From NCBI GenBank assembly GCA_015680685.1, contig MNCI01015561.1, forward strand, positions 158,418 to 222,417: a stretch of DNA of 64,000 nt. The letters are read 5' to 3'. The translations under genes and the position numbers were made by a program. The notes beneath the pieces are model-generated. The model was not told the DNA's origin, ran no database searches, and worked only from the letters and a program-made list of their open reading frames with translations. This document shows positions 34,081-46,080 of this stretch, piece after piece. Origin of the DNA: Gnetum montanum (lineage: Eukaryota > Streptophyta > Gnetopsida > Gnetales > Gnetaceae). Positions within the stretch are counted from its first letter, which is position 1. Each line of letters opens with the position of its first letter.

Positions 34081-37000
34081 GTTATAATACTTGGGATCCA
34101 AGATTAAACTATCCATTGGAGAACCTTGGTTTTCTAGCATCGATTGCTTTGTGTGCAACAATTAGCCAAGGATATGTATGGAAAATTAGGAATGGATGCT
34201 TATTACCATAGGATAGAATAGATATACATTCTCATTATACTTAGAAATAGAATTTGCATCCACTTTTACTATATTTACACTTAGTCTTATCAAGAGCCAT
34301 TCAACATTAGTTTTCATAAACCTTACTAAGAGTTAAACCATATGATTCATAGTTCATTAACTTTGAGTGGGAAGACAATGATCACAAACTTAATATCAAC
34401 TCACTAGTATACTTACATTATCCATCTATAGATTATGATTTGGCTGCACATAATACTTTTGACTTGTATGGTTGAGTGTTGGAATACCCAACCACTCATC
34501 AATAATCAATTATTTATTATAGAAAATTTAATTATTGCAATCATGTATGGCTTTGAAATTTAAAGAGAATGATTGGGGCTATACTAAGGGAATATGAGAA
34601 GTTATTCCCTATAGAAAAACATAAGAAAATTAAAGTATATAGTGATGAATTAGGGTCAAAAGAGTACATCAATAATTAATTCAAAAAAATTAAAAAATAA
34701 TTAACTTTGATTCTGTCTTCTTGTTGGTGATGATAAAGCATTGTATGCTAGAACTAATAACAATTCAAGGGAAAAAATATTTTTAGGATAGAGGAAGTGC
34801 TTGAAAATAATATAACAACTAGGATTCATATGAGATCTTGTTAAGTGATGAAGTTTTACTATTTAAATATTAAAACCTTTTTAGAAGGCTTTTGTTAAAG
34901 ATTAGGAGTTCATTTAGATAACATAAATTGCATACTTTTATTAATAGAATTATTTAATAAAATATTAGTTTTTATTATTATTTAAAAGTTTAATTAAAAG
35001 ACATATTTTCATCTTTATTCCTATATATTGGTTTTATAAAGGTTAATATGAAAGAATTAAAAGAATAATTCTATAATGATTTCAAAATTAATTCTTAAAT
35101 TTAATAATTTTGTGTATAACATAGTTCCTATTAACTATGCTTATATTATTTTTCAAAGACCTTGTATTTATGATTCTTAGCTCTAATTTAATGAAAAGAC
35201 CAACATATGAAGCATAATTTAGAATGGGTTGAGAAACTACTGCATTGAGGATATTTAAATGAATTCATCACTTGTGGTTTTAATTGAAAGAGAATATTTT
35301 AAAGAAGTACAAAAGCATAGGCATTGAATATTGAATCATAATAATTATTGCACAGCATGAAAAACCAAAGGCTAAACCTTTACAACCATTTATGAAAGAC
35401 ATTCACTTAAGTTTTTAATTTCAAGATAGAGGAATTCCTTTATTCAAAGAAATTTAATACAAAATTGACAACATGTATAGTGTAACAATTTCAAATCAAA
35501 GAGATTATAGAATGACTCCAAGACTGGGAGGGTTTATTTAAGTGAAATAACTTATGAATAATAGATTTATTCAAAAAACTTTTTTTCTTAATATTTTTTG
35601 ATGAAATGTTAAATATTCTATGTCATTTAACTTAAAGACTATTGCAATGTTTTTCCTTGAAACATCAACATAGGTTTTTCCTTGTAAGTAATGAGATCAA
35701 AATTTCAGATACTACATTGAGGTAGATGTACTAACACATCTATGTTAATACATATGTGTTAGCGTATCTTCATTTGCATTGAAGTAGAAGTACCATCATA
35801 AGTGATTTAACTAACTATAAATAAGCAAAATGTGATAGCACACAAAGCATAGTTTTTGACATAATAGCCAGATTCTTGTAGTTATATTTTTTTATTTATT
35901 GTATCTAGTATTTATGCCTAGATGTACTCATGAATGAGAATAAAGATCAAGATTAATTCTTTCAAATTGTAGCACTTTGACTTATAATAAATATATTTTA
36001 TTTATATTTATTTTATTGAAATTAAATAGTTAATTTTTACAATGTTTTTAGTTATATTTTTATTTGTAATTAGTAAAGTAGAATGAGTATGTTAAGACCC
36101 TGAACATTAACTACAATTAACTTGATTGCCCAACAACTAGTTGACTTGGTAAGCCTAACAGTTCATTAGCTTGATTCACCAATAGTTAATAGAGATCCAA
36201 GAGTACTATATAAGGTTGATAGAGTATAAACATCATACCAAGAATTTTACTTTTTCTTACTTTTATAGATAGCTTTAGTTTAGAATTATTGTAGTTTTGG
36301 TTAATATGAACCAAATAACATCATGAATCATGACATTTCTCATTTACATTTAATCATACATCATGAACTTGCTATGAATGTGACTAACAAGATAATAATA
36401 TGTGAATGATCCACACTACTCCTAGACATACAACCCATCAATACCATGGATTACAATATGGTCTATCATGTATGCTCATAGATTGGTATGGTTGAATGTA
36501 GCATGTGCTTATTGCTTACCATTATCATCATTATTTTGAAGGATATATTATATGATTTTCATAATAATAATGAATAATATATTATCTTATAATTATTATT
36601 TCATTAAAAATGAATATAAAATCAATTATTAATATGACCTTCTCTCACAAATTAGAAAGCTCAGAGTTAGCTAGAAGTAAAGATAGAACTCAAACTATGG
36701 ACTTAGAAACATGATGATTATCTTAGCAATTTCTAATCATGTATGATCATGATGATCCATTTTACCTATTTTTTATATTTATCTTTAACCAAGATGAATA
36801 ACTCCAATAGAGAGACCCTATGGACAATGTTTTTCAAGTGCTTCATAAAGCAACTTTGTTCATGCCACAAGCTATCATAACTATAACTTGATTAGGTCAT
36901 GTAATAGAAGGTCATCACATCAATAAAAAGGTAAGAAGACCTTTCTAGTTTAATCATAGTGAGCATAATGTAGATCAATGATATGAAAAATAACATTAGC

Positions 37001-37242
37001 ATAGGAATGTTAAACAAAAACTTTCGTTAGAGATGATTTTTGAGCAAGTAGAGGATTATTCCTATAGGATTTATCTCAGGTCTACTTTATACCATACTAA
37101 GCACACCATGTTCAAATTTATAGAGAAGGAGATGCAAATCATCATCACACAATCAGTACTAAGAATGCACCTTACTAAAGGTAAAGGGAATTGTATATGT
37201 AGGGAACCTTGTAGATACAATGACCTTAGTAGATAAGTAAGG
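34081..37242. other. AT-rich region without recognisable genes
   Basis: Only short frames. Two curiosities are a 28-base exact copy of LTR sequence at 35225-35252 and an inverted repeat at 35731-35762. The stretch 37033-37236 gives a 67-residue frame with no recognised motif. Confidence 0.5.
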
Positions 37243-40008
37243 TGTTACACCCCTTTCATAGACTTTAGTATTACATTTTATTTATGATTTATATGTGTGG
37301 TCTATATGAGTTATCAAGTATGAGTTAATTTTTTATAATTGTGCTTTATGTGTTATTATGATTTTACTCTTATGATATTCTATTGATGAATTTACATGCT
37401 AACATGATTATATATACTAATTATGTGCAATTTGTTAGATAAGTGATGTGCTTGGCAAGAATGTTGGATTAGGATACAAGAGTAGGTATTTGGTATATGT
37501 TTATGCTTTATGTGAGATTTTAGTATTTATGCATATGAATTGTAGGCTTATGCTATGTGATGCTTGGATGTCATTTTGGCATATGGAACTGTAGTTTGTT
37601 TGATATGGATCTTGTAGGTTCAAACAAATTTTAATTTGAAGTCCCAATGTGTTTGTTATGCATGTTTGAAGTGCACGGTATTAATTGTGGGAAAAATAAA
37701 AGAAATGGACTTATGAAAATATTTCTTTAAAATGATATAAAAATAATTATAAAAGTAATTTAAGGCTTATGCATCACCTAAATAGTAAAGCATAAAAATA
37801 ATTTTTATGCATATGCATTAACAAAAATTCCACCATGTTCTTTTTCCCATCATCTTTTTTTCTTTTACCTATCATTTACATAGTGCATTCAGGTTTTCTA
37901 TTTTCATACAAATAGAAAATAATTTTTTGCTCATTTCTTCTATGCATGGCACACTAATGAATTTGTTATTTTAGAAATAGATTTTTTTCCACTAGAAACT
38001 TCGATTTGGAATTTTTGTATGCATGCATACATGGGTATAAGATTTTTTTTTGTAGTGGAATGACACTTTGTCGAATTTCTAAGGGTTTAATGCTTGTTTT
38101 GGACTTTTTACTTTGGAAAGTTTTATAAATGGGTTCTCTTTACTTTTCCTATATATTTTTATACAAGATTAGTGTACATGATGATGTGATGTGGAAAATA
38201 GATTAAAGATTAAATTTAAATGAATAATTTTATGGATTACCAAATTTGCAACTATGTTTTAGGGATTATGCATGATATGGTATGTAATAAATTGAATGCT
38301 TAAAAACTTATTGAAATTAGTTGTGATGTTGTAATGATTAATGTAGTAATGATATTATGTATATTATGTATTGTTTTAATTTTGGTGCTTTTGAGGAGTT
38401 TAGTTATGTCATATAATAATTAAAAATTATTATTTATTATTTTATTAATAAAATTTAAATGTAGATAACTTTGTATATAGGAGTTCGAATGAGGTATAAT
38501 TGGTATCATTAGGATCATCTTCTGGCATAATTTCAAATTATGACATTTATTTAATATTCTGACATATATCATTTTCAAGGTCATAATAGTTGTCATTTTT
38601 ATGAAATTATATGTAGTTCAAGGAGTATGCTACTAGAAGGAAATTTTATTATGTCATGCTATCATATTGTCTTCATGGAGTTTGTGTGACTATTAGGTGT
38701 GAATATATGTGGTCATGCTATTTTTACTTTGGATATGTTATAATTGTGACATATGATGGTTTAAGCTAGCTTTGATTATTGATACATGTCTTCAAAATGA
38801 TGCTTATAGTAGTTGTTAGCAAGTGGTGCTAACATAAGGGTGTGAATTGGTTGGTGATAAGGTATCCTAAAGCTAGTTATGGATTAACCCTCATTATAAT
38901 TCATCAGTAAGACTCTTGTCTCAGGCCTCATCTTAAAGAAGAGCATATGTGTGTTCATCTCTATGACTAGTATATGACATAGGTGTGTACATTCCTATAG
39001 CTAATTCTCTAAAAGGTTAGTGATCATGGGTCATAGGTTCACTAATCTTAGCACCGATTTGATATGTAAAAAATTAATAAAATAGCTATAGGTAAATAAC
39101 TAATTATGAGCATCCATTTCGATGTTTCACATGCTACACTGAGTGCAGATATGTTGGCAACCACATGGGTTATACGTATATGTTGGTATAGTGATCACAT
39201 GGGTTATCTATATATTAGTATTTCTATATAAGTTATAGTAATAGTAATATATCTCATGGTTGATATATAAATGTGTTGTTTGTATGATACTTGATTGTAT
39301 GGTGTGGATACAAATGCATGAACATGATAGCGGAAATGCATGTGGTGTGATGCAATGAATATATGATTGATTATGTTTGATAGTGATTATATTTATGACT
39401 ACATGTTAGCTAGTTCACTTTAGTAGTGATTATCCTATTACTATGTATAATGTATTACTTAAACCATATGTGAGATTGATTGTTAATGTATGTTTCTTGG
39501 TACTTCATTCATCTCCTCCAATGTAGCACTTGTTGACCATCTAGCAAAGGAAGTATAAGGGCTTTCTACTCAATTTTATAATATATTTATTTAGTTATAG
39601 ATGGAGGTTACAAGGATGAAAGAGAGCACTAAGAGAGCAAAGGAGAGGTATGTCTATGAGGATTGGTTAATATATATCTTCATGTATAGTTTTTGGAAGA
39701 TTGCTAATATTCACATAACCCACATTGTACTCTTATGTATATGATGTTTATGTTTTGTGTACTATAAGAGTAGTATGAATTTTTTATTTATGTAAAGACA
39801 TGCATATTTATAAATTAATGTGTATGCTTGGTCATTGGTTTAGCATGGATTTTTGTATAGTTTGATCTTTTGATATATATAGGGGTTTATTCAAAATGTA
39901 TTTTTATGTATCATTGATTTCTCACTATGTGATGCTTCCATTGTGTTATTACTAGTGACCGTAGGCATCACTTTGTCCTAGCTAAGTGTAGAAGCATAGG
40001 ATGTTACA
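37243..40008 (+). repeat. 5' LTR of element F
   Basis: It starts TGTTACACCCC and ends GGATGTTACA, giving the inverted ends TGTTAC../..GTTACA. The interior is AT-rich with no frame. There is no second LTR in the window to compare with; the call rests on the termini plus the PBS three bases downstream. Confidence 0.72.
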
Positions 40009-40011
40009 TAG

Positions 40012-40023
40012 TGGTATCATAGT
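40012..40023 (+). other. Primer-binding site of element F
   Basis: TGGTATCATAGT resembles the initiator-Met PBS TGGTATCAGAGC and starts three bases after the LTR end. Confidence 0.72.
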
Positions 40024-40089
40024 TAGTTTACTTAGATATTGTATGATGCTTATGATACTCACTAATTTTTTATTTTATATTATAGATAT

Positions 40090-40429
40090 ATATAATAGGT
40101 AAGGTCCTAATGCTAGTGGGACTCATAGGTTAGCAGGGACTAATATTTAGTAAGCATAGCCTCCATAGGCATCTCGTAGTAGTTCTACAAGTGTGCAAGT
40201 AGATGTTATTTAGCAATTGTTATAAATTCTATAGTAGCATGTAGCTAGTGATGCATCCATTTCAACTATCAAGAATGTGGGAGGTGGCAATGACAGTGGA
40301 GACATGAGAAATTTAAATAGGTAGCCTATTAGCAGGGAATTCATAGAGCAATTTCAAAAGTTATGACCTTCTACATTTGATGCTGTAGGAACAAAAAAAT
40401 TCAATGCTTGAGGATAAAAAATTTTCATG
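40090..40429 (+). pseudogene. Element F gag, N-terminal fragment
   Basis: The frame, with several TAG/TAA stops, reads SSSTSVQVDVIQQLL, then QHVASDASIS (one stop read as Q) and ISREFIEQFQKLxPSTFDAVGT. The 'Q.......LL..L...' segment followed by 'F...F.KL.PP.FDG' is the usual opening of Tekay/Del gag. It breaks off at the D LTR junction. Confidence 0.72.
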
Positions 40430-41514
40430 TGAAATAGTTTATATCATAGATTTGTAGGCCTTGGGAAGGACCTACAAGCACCTCAAATGGTCTTATTAAT
40501 CATTTGGGGACTTTGAGGATCTATTACTAGTGATAAAAAAGTACAAATGGATATTTTAATTTTAAAATGTAGTATAAAAATGAATACAGAGAAATAAGTA
40601 AAATATACCTAATAAGCTAGAACTACATACTCACTATTAATTTCTATGAAAACAAATGTTAAGAGAAAAGGTTCTTTAAATTCCATTGTAGATTGCAGGG
40701 TGTGTTTTGTCATAATATTTGCATGAATCTACTCTTGAACTTTTCTTGTTATGGATTCTTCTTTACTTCGATAATCTATGTTGGGTAGGAAAGTGATTAT
40801 AGACTTTTTCTTTTACTCTACTCCAAAAGTCTCTAGTTTGGCCAAATGCAAAATGATTCAAAAGTCCTTACAATGAAGAAAACTTTTGTTTAAATAGGCT
40901 ATGGAGGTTTTGATTTGTTGTTGGTTAATTTTTCCATGATTGCTACCAAATTATTAATAAATTCTACCATGTTTGGAACACTTCTTTGTAGCATGTCAGA
41001 AATTTTAGTTAATTTTCTACCCTACATGCTACTCCCACATGTTGCACAACATGTTGAACTAGGATTCTCAAATTATGGGATTAAAGCCCAAATCTCACAC
41101 ACTACCTTCACAAGCTACATAGCATGTGGAACTACAATGAATAGTATGTGAAATTGCAATGCATAGCATGCAAGATGAGAATATTAAATGTTGTATCTTG
41201 TGGAGCATTTTTAACCCCCACAAGCTGGAATACATGAAATTTGTAGTCTATGAAGCATCTTTTGGCTTCCACAAGTTGGAATATATGGCATTTATAGCTT
41301 GTGGAGCATTTTTAACCTCCACAAGCTATAATACATGGGATCTGTACATCTTAATTTTTACATTAAAACTACCTTAAATTCCATAATTACAAGGTCGTAA
41401 TTTAGGATGTTTTGGGAAAAACAAGACAATTATTTCTAGCTTTAGATTCACACAAAATTATGACAAAAATTTTAGCCATGGGTTTTTATCTTGTAATCTC
41501 CTTGTGGTATTTCA
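40430..41514 (-). repeat. 3' LTR of element D
   Basis: On the minus strand it runs from TGAAATACCAC (41514) to CTATTTCA (40430), 1085 bases. The start matches TGAAACACCAC of A and B. It carries CCCACATGTTGCACAACATG near 41034 and TAGCATGTGGAAC near 41119, motifs also found in the D array. The bases 40425-40429 (TCATG) may be its target duplication; the partner was not found. Confidence 0.75.
41190..41345. repeat. Three ~54-bp tandem hairpin units in the D LTR
   Basis: Units at about 41195, 41246 and 41297 each contain CTTGTGGAGCATTTTTAACC-like sequence, then a CCACAAGCTGGAATACATG-like tail. GCTTGTGGA (near 41298) and TCCACAAGC form a perfect nine-base stem around a short A/T-rich loop. Confidence 0.72.
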
Positions 41515-41567
41515 TTGATCCCTCTTTATTGATGTTTTGAGGAGTGACCCATGAGACATCAACAAAG
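41515..41567 (-). promoter_or_regulatory. Hairpin and polypurine tract of element D
   Basis: On the minus strand CTTTGTTGATGT (41567-41556) pairs with ACATCAATAAAG (41535-41524) at 11 of 12 positions. The purine tract AAAGAGGGATCAA then leads into the LTR start at 41514. Confidence 0.75.
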
Positions 41568-41719
41568 AATGCAAAACAACATAGTAGGTTCATCACCAAT
41601 GCTCTCTATCCACACTTTATTTTGTCACTATTGATCCATGTTTAGAAGTTCTCATGATGGTAAAAACAAGATCATAACAAGATTTCAAAAATTTGGGATG
41701 AAATAGTGGATAGATTCGC

Positions 41720-41957
41720 TATTGGAAAATGGTCACATGGATTAACAAACAATTCCAAATGTTGACATCATGGCTATGGTATGGTGGTAACATTCTTGCT
41801 AATTGAATATGTCTTCATGCTTTGTTCTCAAACTGCTGGTGACTTGATAATGTGTTAGAGAAATTAGCACTCCATTCTTGTGCTTCTTTGGTCACTAGGC
41901 TCCTCCCTTTGTTTGTTTGGAGTTGTTGATTTGACTGTTAGGCTTCATTGACCTCTT

Positions 41958-41993
<36 letters not shown>

Positions 41994-42340
41994 NATTTTT
42001 TATTTTTTAGGTGAAACCTTCATTTTGTTTCATTATCAAGCTAAATTTTTTTTTTGTTTTTTCTTATTGAATGAGGTGTGTTACATTCAATGAACTTGAT
42101 GGCAGAGTGTGTTGAAGAAGATGTCACATGGCTATGATGCATGAATGTCAAACATAGGCTTTTGGTATTATTAGGGTAAGGGAGGTTTTAATTTGACAAT
42201 GGGATTATCGCTCAAGAGGGGTAATGGAAGTGATGTGAGGCAAGCACTCTTGGAATAGTGGGACAAGATAACCAAATCTTGTGCATTGAGATCACATGGT
42301 AATTCATTGTTGTAATGAATTATACCCTTGCCTGCATGTT
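41720..42340 (-). repeat. Conserved non-coding block before the PPT, element D
   Basis: Aligns with element A 16471-17060 on the opposite strand. It includes CACATCACTTCCATTACCCC, AGGAGCCTAGTGACCAAAG and CATGATGTCAACAT in the same order. It lies between integrase and the PPT. Confidence 0.7.
41961..41994. repeat. Poly(T) tract with an ambiguous base
   Basis: About 33 T ending in an N at 41994, inside the conserved block. Element A has only a short A-rich stretch at the equivalent place (about 16785). Length here may be an assembly or polymerase artefact. Confidence 0.85.
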
Positions 42341-42559
42341 CATGAATGATCTTAAGGATAAGTTCTTCTTGTTTGATATTTCATTTGTTTAGATCATAGC
42401 AATGCTACATTTCTTTCTCTCTTGATATTATTCTATATAAACAAGCATTTGTATTTGTTTCTCTTTGACCAAATCAAGATCAATAGTATGCAGCTCCTTA
42501 TTTTACTTTTGATTAATGAAGTCAGATAGATCTATCCTTAGTGATGGAACCTACAACTC

Positions 42560-43300
42560 AAGAGGAACAACAACTTTAGATCCATAAATAAGACTATACG
42601 GGGTGGCACCAATCATGGTCCTAAAGCCTATTCTGTATTCCCAAAGTGCATGCATGCATAAGTCACTCATGCCACATATGTTTACTATTGTTTAGCATGT
42701 TTTAAATTTGTTTTATGATTAATTTATTGCTCACTTTGACTTGTCCATTGGTTTATGGATAATATGATGATGAAAAAGAAGGTTTGATGCTTAATTGTTG
42801 ATAAAATATTTATGCTTCCTAACAGCTAAATTATGGTCCATTATCTATGACTATAGTTATGTCAATGCCAAAATGGAATACTATGTTTTCTAATATGAAT
42901 TTACAAACTTGTTGAGATTTTGTTTTCCTTAGAGAAACAACTTCAACTCACTTTGTAAAATATTTAGTTGTGATTATGATGAAGGTAGTCCCTATAGAGG
43001 ACTTAGGCATTATAGGTCTAATAATGTTGATTCCCAATCGTTAGAACAACCACATGACCTAGGTAGTATGTAACTCAGTTGGTGAAATGTGTATTAAGTT
43101 ATTGTGATGTTGGCAAGTATCACAAGTTTTTAACTTTCTATAGAAAGTCACTTTTCACATAGGTTCAATAGTATCCTAATTGTCTAATCTTTGAGGCCAT
43201 GGCTCTAGGTATTATATGTCCTTCACATACACCTTTGTGGACTTGCTCAAGCACTATGTAGGCTTCAATTTTGGCAAGGAACATTAACAATATGCCATCA
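42560..43300 (-). pseudogene. Element D integrase
   Basis: The N-terminal zinc domain region reads VHKGVCEGHIIPRAMASKI then LGYYW, as in 'H.G.CG.H...R.....I...GYYWP'. The core reads INIIRPIMPKSSIGTTF and TTKYFTKxVEVVSLRK, QQVCKFILENIV, then VIDNGPxF. This matches element B's integrase nearly word for word. The first catalytic Asp (LDIIGP in B) is Asn here, whereas the second (IDNG) is kept. Frameshifts and stops abound; the C-terminal domain is hard to follow below 42560. Confidence 0.82.
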
Positions 43301-43321
43301 TTGAACCTTTGACATAATCTA

Positions 43322-43900
43322 TTATTTGACTATGATGACATATTTTTTTGATCTTTTATGTATAACATCCTTTTGAGAAGTAGTTAGGTTCTGTGGAGAT
43401 TCACCATGCATTAGGTAAAACATGATATCATCATACCACTCTTGTTGATAGACATTATCGATAGTGGTTATAGAGATGCCTTTGATGTTTTGCATGATGG
43501 GAAGAGCATATTTCTTTGTCAAGGAAGGTAACTTGCTAAATACATATGAATTTTACAAACTTGTTGAATGCCAACATTTGTAAATTGTAGCATGAGTTTC
43601 TTGGCTAGGTCATAGTAAGGTTGTAAATGTTTGACTTTACAGGCGTAGACCTCAGTTACTTGGTTAACCATGAGTTACAAATCATGTTTTATCATCAAAC
43701 ATTTGATTCCTTGGTTATGAGCTACCATCATTTCTCTAATTAGTCCTTCATATTCTACTACATCGTTAGTACATGGAAATTGAAAATGATAAATGAAAAA
43801 CTAAATCACAAGAGAGAGTGATATTATGATGGTAGAAGCACTAGACCCGTGGGTTGTTGAAGCTCCATCAAAGTGCATGATGGACTTGTAACCTTCAAGT
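43322..43900 (-). pseudogene. Element D second (archaeal-like) RNase H and spacer
   Basis: MHFDGASTTHGSSASTIMIS carries the first Asp of the RNase H fold. FPCTNDVVEYEGLIREMMVA carries the Glu, and IKCLMIKHDLxLMVNQVT carries the third acidic position as 'HDL' where 'GDS' is usual. 'PCTNN.AEYEAL' and 'DS.L...Q' are marks of the extra RNase H of Tat-lineage elements. The spacer ORF at 43522-43322 (DNVYQQEWYDDIMFYLMHGE) is the usual link to integrase ('W...I..YL..G..P'). Confidence 0.82.
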
Positions 43901-43989
43901 AACTCATTAACAACACTAAAATGCTTATCATGGAATTCAAGATAGATGGCTACATGGTCCTCAACTAGGAACAATGTAAGTTATGCAGC

Positions 43990-45230
43990 CATAGCTTAAT
44001 CCTTCATTGAGGCTTGGGAGATGTAATGTAGGTCAAACTTAGTTGTTATGACCTTCCATTGGGCTATTTGACTAATCTATATTAGTTATTATGGCCCTTA
44101 GTACATTGTCCTTGCATATGATGTTAACTTGACTCCTAAAGAGGTAGCATCTTCACTTCTTTGAGGAGAAGACTAGGGCTAGGTAGTACTTCTCAACCTC
44201 TATGTATTGGGTCTTGTAGGCTATCAATGCATGGCTCAATAAGAAATGGGTAACTCTACTTCATCATCTAATTTCTAATAGAGTAGAGAGGCTATAGACA
44301 TGTTGAAGATCACAAGGTAGATGTAAAATGGTTTGTCATTCTAGGATTGATACATAGTGGGTAGTTGGACTAACTCTTACTTAATGTTGTCTAAGGCTTC
44401 TTGGCATTGGTCAGTTCATCCATAGTGAACTCAGTTCTTAAGCAAGTGTTGCATGGATTGTAGCTTATTTATAAGACTTAAGATGAGTTTGAGAATAAAC
44501 TACAATCTACCTTATATTCTTGATAGCTCCTTAAGATTAGTGGATGGTGCTAAGTTGGTTATGACCTTAACCTTATTAGGTTCAACACATATCCCTACCT
44601 TAGATACTACGAAACCAAGCATCTTACTAGGTTTAGTGCTAAAGACATACTTCTTAGGATTAAACCTAAGTTCATACTTTAGGTATCATTAGAGTACTAA
44701 ATTAAGGTCATGTGCATGATCATTATCTACCTTGGACTTGAGTACTATGTCATTAACATAATCATTAAACAATTCTAGTTTGTAATTACTAAATATGTAG
44801 GTCATGACTCATTGATAGGTTGTACCTACATTCCTTAGAGAGAAGAACATCATGATAGAATAAAATATTCCAAAAGGGATCATGAAGATTGTGTAGAGTT
44901 GATGGTTTGGGTTGATCCTAAGTTGGTTCTATCTTGAGAACCCATCCATGAAGGACAATAAGGCATGTCTAGTTGTGGTATAGATAAGTTGATTGATGGT
45001 AGGTAATTGAAACTCATATTTAATTGTTACCTTGTTGGGGTCTTAAAAATCTATACAAATACAAATGTTCACATTTTTCTTGGGAACTATCACTATGTTA
45101 GACACCCAATCAACATATTCAATAGCTTAGATGAAACCAACTTGGTAAAGATTCATGATCTCATCATGAACTACTAGGGCTAGATCTAGTATGATTTTAC
45201 ATAATTTTTTCTTGATGGGTTTGACATTAG
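43990..45230 (-). pseudogene. Element D reverse transcriptase and first RNase H
   Basis: Starting near 45230: LCKIILDLALVVHDEI, then NIVIVPKKN, CIDFxDPNKVTIKYEFQLP, LLSFMDGFSRxNQLRI, FMIPFGIFYSIMMFF and LFNDYVNDIVLKSK. These are RT fingers and palm in the right order. The catalytic box, normally YVDD, reads YVND (44749-44760), so this RT is dead apart from its stops. PFYIYLV and AQWKVITTKFDLHYISQ further down belong to the first RNase H and its connection. In an active element the enzyme copies element RNA into DNA. Confidence 0.85.
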
Positions 45231-45336
45231 AATCAAGTATGATGTTATGTTGGACTAATCATGGGTTAAGATCTAGCATATCCTCATACAACCAAGAAAA
45301 GGCTTTAATGTTATCCTAAAGGGCCTCATTGATATC

Positions 45337-45540
45337 TTAGGTCATATGGGGTTCTAGTGAGAAACTTTTTACTATTTTCTCCTTACTATTATGGGTTGTA
45401 ATTGTGATTTCAACTAGAGATTCCTCTATGATGTCTCCCACCTTTAAATCAAGGGTTTTGACTACATATTTGGGCCACACTAAGGACTTTCCTATTGAGG
45501 CTATATGATTGTATAGGCTCCTAGGCTCAATTTTAGGCAT
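45337..45540 (-). pseudogene. Element D frame upstream of RT
   Basis: A 67-residue open stretch (starting MPKIEPRSLYNHIASIGKS, ending KSFSLEPHMT) sits directly ahead of RT in a related frame. It holds no protease motif. It is probably the protease-RT linker. Confidence 0.5.
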
Positions 45541-46080
45541 TTTAGGTCTATTGATTGTTCAACATCACTAAAAGATCCATTTAGATTTAAGGGTAGGTCA
45601 AATTTTAGCCATGCATTCATAATTCGATCCTTCATGTCAACAAAAGCACATTAACTAGCATTGGTATCACCAAATCATAAAACCATGTTAAAATGATCTA
45701 AAATGTTGGAATAATAAAGCATAATATAGTTGAATAGGATCAACTTGAGGGAAATCAAGGTAAAATTAGGCTTCAATAAGGCCATAACATGGTAAAGCTA
45801 AAGCTATAGAAAATAAAATAGGCTACAAAAAGGTGAGACAAAGGCCAAATGATACTGCACAATATTGAATGAAATATCAAGTCAAAATTTAGAAAAAGTA
45901 GATGACAAACAACTGAAATAGGTAGAAATCTTATAAATGAAGGTTAAGAATCTTGTGTATACTACTAGAGTAGCTAAAAATTAATAAAAACATTAAGATA
46001 GGCAAGAGTCTCATGAAAATTAATCATAAATTGCTTAGAAAGAGGCTTTTTATTGATAATACACTCAAAAAGGCTAAGGT
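45541..46080. other. Non-coding stretch between D pol and its array
   Basis: AT-rich with no open frame of note on either strand. Confidence 0.5.

Larger units (their letters stand above)
37243..40429 (+). mobile_element. Element F: Tekay/Del-like Ty3 retrotransposon, 5' part
   Basis: A 2.77-kb LTR, a PBS and the N-terminal part of gag are present. The element stops at 40429, where the 3' LTR of element D (minus strand) begins, so D probably inserted into F's gag. The long LTR, TGTTACA termini, Met-type PBS and gag start all fit the Del/Tekay group of chromoviruses. Confidence 0.75.
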
